7,917 bases of DNA from an uncultured Actinoplanes sp. GTDB lineage: Bacteria > Actinomycetota > Actinomycetes > Mycobacteriales > Micromonosporaceae. The notes under the pieces are model-generated. The model saw only the letters and a list, made by a program, of their open reading frames with translations, was not told where the DNA came from and searched no databases. The translations under genes were made by a program, and so were the position numbers. The stretch spans positions 1-7,917 of the forward strand of contig CAKUMG010000231.1 in the NCBI GenBank assembly GCA_934667465.1, given 5' to 3'. Shown here in pieces: positions 1 through 5,585 of the stretch. Within the stretch, counting starts at the first letter, position 1. Each line of letters starts with the position of its first letter.

Positions 1-1157
1 GCCTGACGCAGATGCTCGACGTCTACCGCGCACAGAGCGGGACCAATCTCAGTTCCGTGACCCTGGCCTGGGGAAACCCGTACTACACCAAGGTCTCCCT
101 CGCCACGCTCGGTGAGAAGCCGCCGGACGTCGCCGTCGCGCACCTGACCCGGGCGAAGACGATGATCGCCGCCGGGTTGCTCGAGGAGCTGCGGCCCGAG
201 GACCTGGCCCGGCACGGGATGGGCGCCGACCAGTTCAGCGCCCGGCCCTGGGAGGCCGGGCTGGTCGACGGCAGGGCGTACGCGATCCCGCTCGACACCC
301 ACCCGTTCGTCATGTTCTACAACACCGACGTCTGCGAGAAGGCCGGCCTGCTCGGCTCCGACGGCAACCTGACGCCGATCACGTCCACCGAGCAGTTCAC
401 CGACGCGCTGCGCAAGGCGAAGGAAGTCACCGGCGGGTTCGGCGGCGTGGTCGCCATCGACAACGACGTGGCCAGCCCGTGGCGGATCTTCCAGTCGCTC
501 TACTCGCAGCTCGGCGGCGAGGTGCTGGCCGACGAGGGGCGCCGGGTCGTGCTCGACGACGACAAGGTCACCCAGGTCTTCACGTTCATGCGCGAGCTGA
601 CCGCCGACGGGCTGATGCCCGGCAACATCGACTACCAGGGCTCGATCGCGACGTTCGCCAACGGCCAGGCCGGCTTCTTCTTCCAGGGCGAATGGGAGAT
701 CTCGACGTTCCAGACCGCGAAGCTGCCGTTCTCGATGACCCTGTTCCCCAACGTCTTCGGGGGCAGCTCGTACGCGGTGCAGGCCGACTCGCACACGCTG
801 GTGATCCCACGCCGGCCCGGCCGGGACCAGGAACGCCTCGACCGCTCGCTGGCGTTCATCCGCGCGCTGCTCGACCAGAGCAGGACGTGGGCCGAGGGCG
901 GGCACGTGCCCGCGTGGAAGCCCTTCCTGGACAGCCCCGAGTACGCGGCGCTCACCCCGCAGTCCAACTACGCGTCCGCCGCGGAGGGCGCCGTCTACGA
1001 CCCCGACGGCTGGTACTCCGGCTCGGGCTCCAACTTCGAGATCGTCACCAGCGCCGCCGTCGGCTCGGTGCTCAGCGGGCGCGAGTCCCCCGCCGCCGCG
1101 CTGGCCGCCATGCGTACCAACCTGACCCGCCTCGCCCTGACCGCTCCGCCCGTCTGA
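1..1157 (+). CDS. Extracellular solute-binding protein of a sugar ABC importer (family 1), 5' end missing
   Basis: The open frame enters from the left edge (first full codon at position 3) and runs 384 residues to TGA at 1155-1157. The ATG at 12 is internal rather than a start, because the frame is open upstream and no signal peptide or lipobox follows it. Family members are usually about 420-440 residues, so roughly 50 N-terminal residues are probably missing, including the lipoprotein signal. Visible family features are the early PPDVAVAH segment, the hinge-region stretch YAIPLDTHPFVMFYNTD, the FFFQGEWE ligand-pocket segment and DSHTLVIPRRP. The protein should be membrane-anchored on the outside and hand a sugar to the two permeases encoded just downstream. 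The GH51 enzyme at the end of the operon suggests arabinose or arabino-oligosaccharides as ligand; that is inferred from context, not from the binding site. The family call is strong and the ligand is uncertain. Confidence 0.93.
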   Translation, partial: LTQMLDVYRAQSGTNLSSVTLAWGNPYYTKVSLATLGEKPPDVAVAHLTRAKTMIAAGLLEELRPEDLARHGMGADQFSARPWEAGLVDGRAYAIPLDTHPFVMFYNTDVCEKAGLLGSDGNLTPITSTEQFTDALRKAKEVTGGFGGVVAIDNDVASPWRIFQSLYSQLGGEVLADEGRRVVLDDDKVTQVFTFMRELTADGLMPGNIDYQGSIATFANGQAGFFFQGEWEISTFQTAKLPFSMTLFPNVFGGSSYAVQADSHTLVIPRRPGRDQERLDRSLAFIRALLDQSRTWAEGGHVPAWKPFLDSPEYAALTPQSNYASAAEGAVYDPDGWYSGSGSNFEIVTSAAVGSVLSGRESPAAALAAMRTNLTRLALTAPPV

Positions 1158-1164
1158 AAGGGGG
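1157..1164 (+). promoter_or_regulatory. Ribosome binding site of the first permease gene
   Basis: AAAGGGGG begins at the last base of the binding-protein stop codon and ends 7 nt before ATG 1172. It selects 1172 as the permease start, although the frame is open far upstream (to about 479) as a shadow of the binding-protein gene. The overlap with the stop codon suggests translational coupling. Confidence 0.75.
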
Positions 1165-1171
1165 TGCTCCG

Positions 1172-2101
1172 ATGACGACCGACACCGCCGTCCGTACGCG
1201 GCGCAGCGATCAGCCCGTCGCGGAGAAGCCACGCGGGTCCGGACTGCCCGCCCTGGGCTTCCTCGCCCCGTTCCTGCTGGTGTACCTGGCGTTCATCATC
1301 GGCCCGGCGCTGTACGGCCTGGTCATGAGCTTCTTCGACACCAGCCTCGTCAAGCCCGGCCTCAACACGTTCGCCGGGTTCGGCAACTATGCGGAGGCGC
1401 TGCAGAGCGGGGACTTCTGGTCGTCGCTGGGGCACACGTTGTGGTTCACGGTGCTGACGACCCCGCCGCTGATCGCGCTGTCGCTGGTCCTGGCGCTGCT
1501 CGCCGACCGCGTCAAGCACGGGCGCTGGTTCTTCCGGCTCGCGTTCTTCGCCCCGTACATTCTGCCTTCCGCAGTGGTGGCCTTGATCTGGATGTGGCTC
1601 TACACCCCGGAGCTCGGCCTGCTCGAGGCGACGCTCGGCAGGCTCGGCATCACCGCGCCGAACTGGCTGGGCGACCCGTCCTGGGCGATGCCGTCGCTCG
1701 CGCTGACCACGCTGTGGTGGACGCTCGGCTTCAACTTCGTGCTCTACCTCGCCGGCCTGCAGGAGATCCCGCGCGACCTCTACGAGGCGTCGGCGATCGA
1801 CGGTGCCTCGCCGTGGCAGCAGATCCGGTCGATCACCCTGCCGATGCTCGGGCGGACCACCACGCTGGTAGCGGTGCTGCAGGTGATCGCGTCGCTCAAG
1901 GTCTTCGACCAGATGTACATCATGACCTCCGGCGGGCCGAACTTCGCCACCCGCTCGATCCTGCAGTACGTCTACGACGAGGGGTTCACGAACTTCCGGA
2001 TCGGCTACGCGTCGGCCGTGTCGATGCTGTTCTTCCTCGTCGTGCTCGCGGTCTCGGCCGTGTGGTTCACGCTCGTGCGCCGCCAGGAAAAGGAGGTGTG
2101 A
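1172..2101 (+). CDS. Sugar ABC transporter permease, MalF/AraP-like
   Basis: This 309-residue membrane protein is one of two pore-forming subunits of a carbohydrate uptake (CUT1) importer. A charged cytoplasmic N-terminus of about 23 residues precedes the first membrane helix (about residues 24-50), and further hydrophobic segments give six helices in total. The cytoplasmic EAA loop, which docks on the ATPase, begins at E205 (EASAIDG, then I-T-LP), and the family-typical DQMYIMTSGGP stretch follows. The length is normal for MalF-type subunits without the extra N-terminal domain of enteric MalF. ATG 1172 is chosen for its AAAGGGGG site and because the hydrophobic domain starts soon after. The gene follows the binding-protein gene by 14 nt and precedes the second permease by 3 nt. 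No ATPase gene is visible, so a shared MsiK-type ATPase encoded elsewhere is likely. Arabinose-type substrates are inferred from the GH51 gene, by analogy with Bacillus AraNPQ. Confidence 0.95.
   Translation: MTTDTAVRTRRSDQPVAEKPRGSGLPALGFLAPFLLVYLAFIIGPALYGLVMSFFDTSLVKPGLNTFAGFGNYAEALQSGDFWSSLGHTLWFTVLTTPPLIALSLVLALLADRVKHGRWFFRLAFFAPYILPSAVVALIWMWLYTPELGLLEATLGRLGITAPNWLGDPSWAMPSLALTTLWWTLGFNFVLYLAGLQEIPRDLYEASAIDGASPWQQIRSITLPMLGRTTTLVAVLQVIASLKVFDQMYIMTSGGPNFATRSILQYVYDEGFTNFRIGYASAVSMLFFLVVLAVSAVWFTLVRRQEKEV
2090..2098 (+). promoter_or_regulatory. Ribosome binding site of the second permease gene
   Basis: AAGGAGGTG is a near-perfect Shine-Dalgarno sequence within the last codons of the first permease gene. 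Its GGAGG core ends 8 nt before ATG 2105, which fixes that start and couples translation of the two permeases. Confidence 0.85.
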
Positions 2102-2104
2102 CCG

Positions 2105-2932
2105 ATGAGCGTCGCCACGCGGGTGAAGCTGTTCAACCGGATCTGCGCGGGCGTGCTGATCGCCTTCGCGCTGCTGTGGCTGATGCCGCTGCTGTGGGCG
2201 CTGGACACCGCGCTCAAGCCGAACGCCGAGACCACGAGGACGACGTGGCTGATCGACGATCCCACGGTCGCCGCGTTCGGCCGGACCCTGCGTGAGACGG
2301 ACATCGTGTCGTGGTTCGGCGCGAGCCTGTTCATCTCGACGCTGACCGCGGTCGGCACCGTGCTCCTCGGGAGCCTCGCCGCGTTCGCGTTGTCGCGGAT
2401 GCGCTTCCGGTACCGTACGGCCGTCTTCTGGTTCGTCCTCGCCGGCATCATGATCCCGAGCCAGGTGCTGATCGTGCCGCAGTTCCGCGAGATGGACTCG
2501 CTCGGCCTGCTCAACACGTTCTGGGCGGTCAGCCTGCCGCAGATCCCCACCGCGATCGCCGTGTTCATCTTCAAGCAGTTCTTCGACGGGCTGCCGCGCG
2601 AGCTCGAGGAGGTCGCGCGGATGGACGGCGCCGGCTGGCTGCGCATCTGGCGGCGGATCATCATGCCGCTGGCCCGCCCGGCGGTGTCCGCGGTCGCCAT
2701 CTTCGCGTTCGTCACGTCGTGGAACGACCTGCTCTGGCCGCTGCTGGTGCTCAGCAACCCCGACATCATGACGATCCCGGTCGGGCTCGCCACGGTGCAG
2801 GGCTCGTTCGGCATCCGCTACGCCGACACGATGGCGTCCGCCCTGCTCGGCGCGGTCCCGCTCGTCGCCGTGTTCCTGCTGTTCCAGCGCAATATCGTCG
2901 AAGGCATCGCCGGCAGCGGCCTGAAAGGATGA
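2105..2932 (+). CDS. Sugar ABC transporter permease, MalG/AraQ-like
   Basis: This 275-residue inner-membrane protein is the second pore subunit of the CUT1 importer. A short positive N-terminus is followed by a first helix at about residues 12-33, then the ALKPNAE segment typical of MalG-type proteins, and further hydrophobic segments giving six helices. The EAA loop is at E169-VARMDG-175, followed by I-I-MPL. The end, NIVEGIAGSGLKG, is the usual MalG-family C-terminus (GL..GA/G-K-G), so the protein is full length. The start lies 3 nt after the first permease stop with a strong AAGGAGG site. Its own stop (2930-2932) overlaps a possible ATG at 2929 and lies 2 nt before the preferred arabinofuranosidase start at 2935, so all these genes are probably one transcript. 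It should form a heterodimer with the upstream permease. Confidence 0.95.
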   Translation: MSVATRVKLFNRICAGVLIAFALLWLMPLLWALDTALKPNAETTRTTWLIDDPTVAAFGRTLRETDIVSWFGASLFISTLTAVGTVLLGSLAAFALSRMRFRYRTAVFWFVLAGIMIPSQVLIVPQFREMDSLGLLNTFWAVSLPQIPTAIAVFIFKQFFDGLPRELEEVARMDGAGWLRIWRRIIMPLARPAVSAVAIFAFVTSWNDLLWPLLVLSNPDIMTIPVGLATVQGSFGIRYADTMASALLGAVPLVAVFLLFQRNIVEGIAGSGLKG

Positions 2933-2937
2933 GCATG
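2924..2937 (+). promoter_or_regulatory. Ribosome binding site and start choice for the arabinofuranosidase gene
   Basis: AAAGGA (2924-2929) is followed by ATG at 2929 with no spacer and by an in-frame ATG at 2935 with a 5-nt spacer. Only 2935 has normal Shine-Dalgarno geometry, so it is the preferred start. ATG 2929 overlaps the permease stop (ATGA) and would add only two residues (Met-Ser). Confidence 0.65.
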
Positions 2938-4419
2938 CTCAACGCTTCCCTCACTGTCGACCCCGCGTACCGGATCGGAGCGGTGGACCCCCGCCTCTAC
3001 GGTTCGTTCGTCGAGCACATGGGACGGTGCGTCTACACCGGCATCTACGAGCCGGGGCACGAATCCGCCGACGACAACGGGTTCCGGCAGGATGTGGCGG
3101 CGCTGGTCCGGGAGCTGGGCGTGCCGCTGGTGCGCTACCCGGGCGGGAACTTCGTCTCCGGCTACCGCTGGGAGGACGGGATCGGGCCGGTTTCCTCCCG
3201 GCCGCGGCGGCTGGACCTGGCGTGGCGGTCGGTGGAGACCAACCAGGTCGGGGTCGGCGAGTTCATGACGTGGGCGCGGACGGCCGGTGTGGACCCGATG
3301 ATGGCGGTCAACCTGGGCACGCGCGGCATCGAGGCGGCGCGGGACCTGGTGGAGTACTGCAACCTGCCGGGCGGGACGCATTTGTCGGATCTGCGGGGCG
3401 GGGACCCGTACGGGATCAAGGTCTGGTGTCTCGGCAACGAGATGGACGGGCCGTGGCAGACCGGGCACAAGACCGCCGAGGAGTATGCCCGGCTCGCGGT
3501 CGAGACCGCGCGGGCGATGCGGCAGGTGGATCCGTCGATCGAGCTGGTCGCGTGCGGCAGTTCCAACCGGCAGATGCCCACGTTCGGCACGTGGGAGGCG
3601 ACGGTGCTGAAGGAGGCGTACGAGGCGGTCGACTACATCTCGGCGCACGCCTACTACCAGCAGCACGGTGACGATCGCGACAGCTTCCTGGCCGTCGCGA
3701 CCGACATGGACGCGTTCATCGAGGAGGTCGTCGCCACCGCCGACCACGTGCGGGCGGTCAAGCGGCAGCGCAAGCGGATCAACGTCTCGTTCGACGAGTG
3801 GAACGTGTGGTACCAGAGCCGTTTCCCGGGCGAGACGAACCTGCAGGTTTCTAACCAGCCCAGGCTGATCGAGGACGTCTACTCGGTCACCGACGCGGTG
3901 GTGGTCGGGAACCTGCTGATCAGCCTGCTGCGGCACGCCGATCGCGTCCACATCGGATGTCTGGCGCAGCTGGTCAACGTGATCGCGCCGATCATGACCG
4001 AGCCGGGCGGGCGGGTGTGGAAGCAGGCTTCGTTCCACCCGTTCGCGCTCACCGCGCGGTTCGGGCAGGGGACGGCACTTCAGGTGATTGCGGACTCACC
4101 CTTGCACGAGACCGCTCTGTACGGGGAGGTGCCGCTGCTGGACTCCGTCGCCGTCCAGGGTGCCGACGGCTCGGTCGTCGTGTTCGCCGTGAACCGGTCG
4201 CAGGATTCTCCGCTGGCCCTCGATGTGGATCTGCGATCACTGCCCGCGCTGTCGTCGGCTTCGCATACCGCCCTTTTCGACAGTGACCCGGATGCGGTGA
4301 ACACCGCCTCGTCGCCGTCGCGGGTTGCGCCGCGGTCTCTGCCCGACCTTTCCCTGGATGGAGGCCGCTTCCAGGCTGTGCTGCCGCCGCTCTCCTGGAA
4401 CATGATCCAGATCAGCTGA
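2935..4419 (+). CDS. abfA: Alpha-L-arabinofuranosidase, glycoside hydrolase family 51
   Basis: The 494-residue product should remove terminal non-reducing alpha-L-arabinofuranosyl groups from arabino- or arabinoxylo-oligosaccharides with retention of configuration (EC 3.2.1.55). GH51 hallmarks are clear: LYGSFVEHMGR near the N-terminus, VRYPGGNF at residues 66-73, WCLGNEMDGPW with the acid/base Glu at 169, and SFDEWNVWY with the nucleophile Glu at 288. For comparison, the Geobacillus enzyme uses E175 and E294, the same 119-residue separation. The family layout is a (beta/alpha)8 barrel followed by a C-terminal beta domain, and the length matches the usual ~500. There is no signal peptide, so the enzyme is cytoplasmic and acts on imported oligosaccharides, which fits the upstream importer genes. 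It is the last gene of the operon, and its stop codon lies in an inverted repeat that may end transcription. The gene symbol is the common family name; GH51 also contains some endoglucanases, but the overall pattern is that of arabinofuranosidases. Confidence 0.96.
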   Translation: MLNASLTVDPAYRIGAVDPRLYGSFVEHMGRCVYTGIYEPGHESADDNGFRQDVAALVRELGVPLVRYPGGNFVSGYRWEDGIGPVSSRPRRLDLAWRSVETNQVGVGEFMTWARTAGVDPMMAVNLGTRGIEAARDLVEYCNLPGGTHLSDLRGGDPYGIKVWCLGNEMDGPWQTGHKTAEEYARLAVETARAMRQVDPSIELVACGSSNRQMPTFGTWEATVLKEAYEAVDYISAHAYYQQHGDDRDSFLAVATDMDAFIEEVVATADHVRAVKRQRKRINVSFDEWNVWYQSRFPGETNLQVSNQPRLIEDVYSVTDAVVVGNLLISLLRHADRVHIGCLAQLVNVIAPIMTEPGGRVWKQASFHPFALTARFGQGTALQVIADSPLHETALYGEVPLLDSVAVQGADGSVVVFAVNRSQDSPLALDVDLRSLPALSSASHTALFDSDPDAVNTASSPSRVAPRSLPDLSLDGGRFQAVLPPLSWNMIQIS

Positions 4420-4451
4420 CCCTGGATTGCCCCTGCTCTCGGGTCAGCTGA
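4412..4451. terminator. Candidate bidirectional terminator between the arabinofuranosidase and LysR genes
   Basis: TCAGCTGACCC (4412-4422) and GGGTCAGCTGA (4441-4451) are perfect 11-bp inverted repeats around an 18-nt loop. The left arm contains the arabinofuranosidase stop codon and the right arm contains the LysR stop codon on the other strand. No T-run follows on either side, so this would be a hairpin-only terminator, often proposed for high-GC actinobacteria. Each arm also contains the self-complementary TCAGCTGA, so a protein-binding role is possible. Confidence 0.55.
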
Positions 4452-5388
4452 CCATCTCGCGCCAGTGGTTCTCGCCGGCCAGGCGGCGGGCGGCGGCGAT
4501 CATGTCGAGGACCTGCGGCGACGGGTCGTGCACCCGCCACAGCAGCGACCAGGGATAACGCGGCACCGCGGGGCCGAGGGGACGCCAGCGGACGTCCTCC
4601 GGCCAGCCGCTCGTGGAGGCGGTGGTGCACAGCAGGCACCGGCCCTGCGCGACGAGATCGACGGCGGCGCGCAGGGTCTGCACCGAGCCGGGGAACGGCG
4701 CCGGGAAGAAGCCGGCCGCGCGGCACACCTCCCCCACGAACGCGTTGAACTCCGGCGCCAGATCCTCGTCGGCCAGCAGCAACGTCTCCGTGCGGAGCTG
4801 GGCGACGGGGATGTGGGACAGCGACGCGTACGGGTGATCGGCCGGGACCAGCACGCCGAGCCGGTCCATCCGGAACACCTCCGCGGCGATGCCCGGCATC
4901 CCGCCGGCCACCCGCCCGATCCCCACGTCGAGCCGGCCGTCCGCGAGCATCCGGCACTGCTCCGGCACCCCCGCCTGCACCTGATGGATCTCCACCTCGG
5001 GGCGGCGGGCCTGCACCGCCCGCAGCACCGGCCGGATCGCGTCGTAGCCCTCGTCGAGCACCCCGAGCCGCAACGTCGGCGGCGTCGCGGCCAGCCCCTG
5101 CGCGACCGCAGCGGCCCGCTCGACGTGCTCCAGGATCTGCCGCGCCTCGACGAGGAACCGCGCCCCGGCCCCGGTCAGCTCCACATGCCGCGTGGTCCGG
5201 TCGACCAGCTGCACCCCGACGGCCCGCTCGAGCCGCTGCACCTGCGCGGTCAGCGCGGAGGGAACGATGTGCTCGCGCGCGGCGGCGCGCCCGAAGTGCA
5301 ACTCCTCGGCCAGGGTCACGAAGTAACGCAGCTGGCGCAGCTCGATCCGGCCACCCGGCGCGGCGGCGGCAAGCGCCCGGACCACCAT
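4444..5388 (-). CDS. LysR-family transcriptional regulator
   Basis: This 314-residue protein has the standard LysR architecture. The winged helix-turn-helix spans about residues 16-75 (ELRQLRYFVTLAEELHFGRA, then SALTAQVQRLE and LVDRTTRHVELTGAG), followed by a linker helix and a periplasmic-binding-protein-like effector domain from about residue 106 (LRLGVLDEG; ADGRLDVGIGR) to the end. The start at 5388 is preferred because GGGAGGG lies 4 nt upstream on the minus strand; the frame continues to 5520 but that extension has no family similarity and would cover the promoter. A predicted promoter with a LacI-type palindrome precedes the gene. The gene converges on the arabinofuranosidase gene and diverges from the DUF234-type ATPase gene. 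LysR proteins commonly control the divergent neighbour and themselves, so the ATPase gene is a possible target; a role in sugar control is equally unproven. The effector is unknown. Confidence 0.93.
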   Translation of the reverse strand: MVVRALAAAAPGGRIELRQLRYFVTLAEELHFGRAAAREHIVPSALTAQVQRLERAVGVQLVDRTTRHVELTGAGARFLVEARQILEHVERAAAVAQGLAATPPTLRLGVLDEGYDAIRPVLRAVQARRPEVEIHQVQAGVPEQCRMLADGRLDVGIGRVAGGMPGIAAEVFRMDRLGVLVPADHPYASLSHIPVAQLRTETLLLADEDLAPEFNAFVGEVCRAAGFFPAPFPGSVQTLRAAVDLVAQGRCLLCTTASTSGWPEDVRWRPLGPAVPRYPWSLLWRVHDPSPQVLDMIAAARRLAGENHWREMVS

Positions 5389-5431
5389 GACACCCTCCCG
5401 AGGATCACCTGCGATCGATGCGTCACCCGGA

Positions 5432-5459
5432 GTGTTATCGCTAACACCGACGTAGTCAA
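5432..5459 (-). promoter_or_regulatory. Predicted promoter of the LysR gene with an overlapping LacI-type operator
   Basis: On the minus strand, TTGACT (plus-strand 5454-5459) is followed after 16 nt by TAACAC (5432-5437), a reasonable -35 with a weaker -10. The palindrome GTGTTA-TCGC-TAACAC (5432-5447) covers the -10. Its core fits the pattern TGTTAnCGnTAACA typical of LacI/GalR-family operators of sugar genes in actinobacteria. Binding there should repress the LysR gene. The binder is not encoded in the window. Confidence 0.55.
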
Positions 5460-5512
5460 GACGTAACGACCCGGCAATGATCAAGCGGTGGGCGGGCTGG
5501 CAGCACGGCATT

Positions 5513-5575
5513 GGTAACACTGGCGATAGTTACACCGGCGATAGTCTCTCTCGGGAGACTATCGCTGGTGTTACC
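5513..5575. repeat. Cluster of three 18-bp repeats upstream of the ATPase gene (candidate operator array)
   Basis: Copy A is GGTAACACTGGCGATAGT (5513-5530). Copy B is AGTTACACCGGCGATAGT (5528-5545), overlapping A by 3 bp with a 15-bp period. Copy C is inverted, ACTATCGCTGGTGTTACC (5558-5575), and matches A at 16 of 18 positions. B and C also form 17-bp inverted arms (5532-5548 and 5555-5571) with one mismatch and a 6-nt loop. A further GCGATA word (5580-5585) overlaps the ATPase start codon. The ordered spacing beside a start codon suggests regulator binding sites; an RNA hairpin is possible if transcription begins upstream. Confidence 0.7.
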
Positions 5576-5585
5576 ATTTGCGATA
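5572..5585 (+). promoter_or_regulatory. Possible -10 box for a leaderless ATPase transcript
   Basis: TACCAT (5572-5577) fits the actinobacterial TAnnnT pattern and lies 7 nt before the A of ATG 5585, the spacing expected if transcription starts at the start codon. No clear -35 is present at 16-18 nt; that position falls in the loop and right arm of the repeat cluster. The absence of a Shine-Dalgarno sequence before 5585 supports a leaderless message, but this is inference. Confidence 0.3.

Noticed and set aside
2929..2934. ATG 2929 as arabinofuranosidase start
   Set aside because: AAAGGA abuts it with no spacer, while ATG 2935 has a normal 5-nt spacer. It would change only two residues and cannot be fully excluded.
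2818..4038. Long minus-strand open frame (406 codons) opposite the arabinofuranosidase gene
   Set aside because: It is antisense to a gene with clear GH51 motifs, its translation is Arg/Pro/His-rich and low in complexity, and no ribosome site or family motif is visible. Such frames are common in high-GC DNA.
5389..5520. N-terminal extension of the LysR protein to 5520
   Set aside because: The added 44 residues have no LysR similarity and would cover the predicted promoter and palindrome; GGGAGGG before ATG 5388 marks the start.
5541..5562. Classic LysR T-N11-A box within the dyad ATAGT...ACTAT
   Set aside because: The spacing between the T and the A is 12, not 11, so the site does not fit the standard box exactly. 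It is kept only as part of the general repeat array.
5513..5575. CRISPR array or transposon end in the intergenic repeats
   Set aside because: There are only three short copies, one inverted and two overlapping, with no uniform spacers. No transposase gene or target duplication is present.
5477..5584. Upstream start at ATG 5477 for the ATPase
   Set aside because: The extension translates the repeat cluster, has no ribosome site, and lies before the conserved FVGR beginning of the family.
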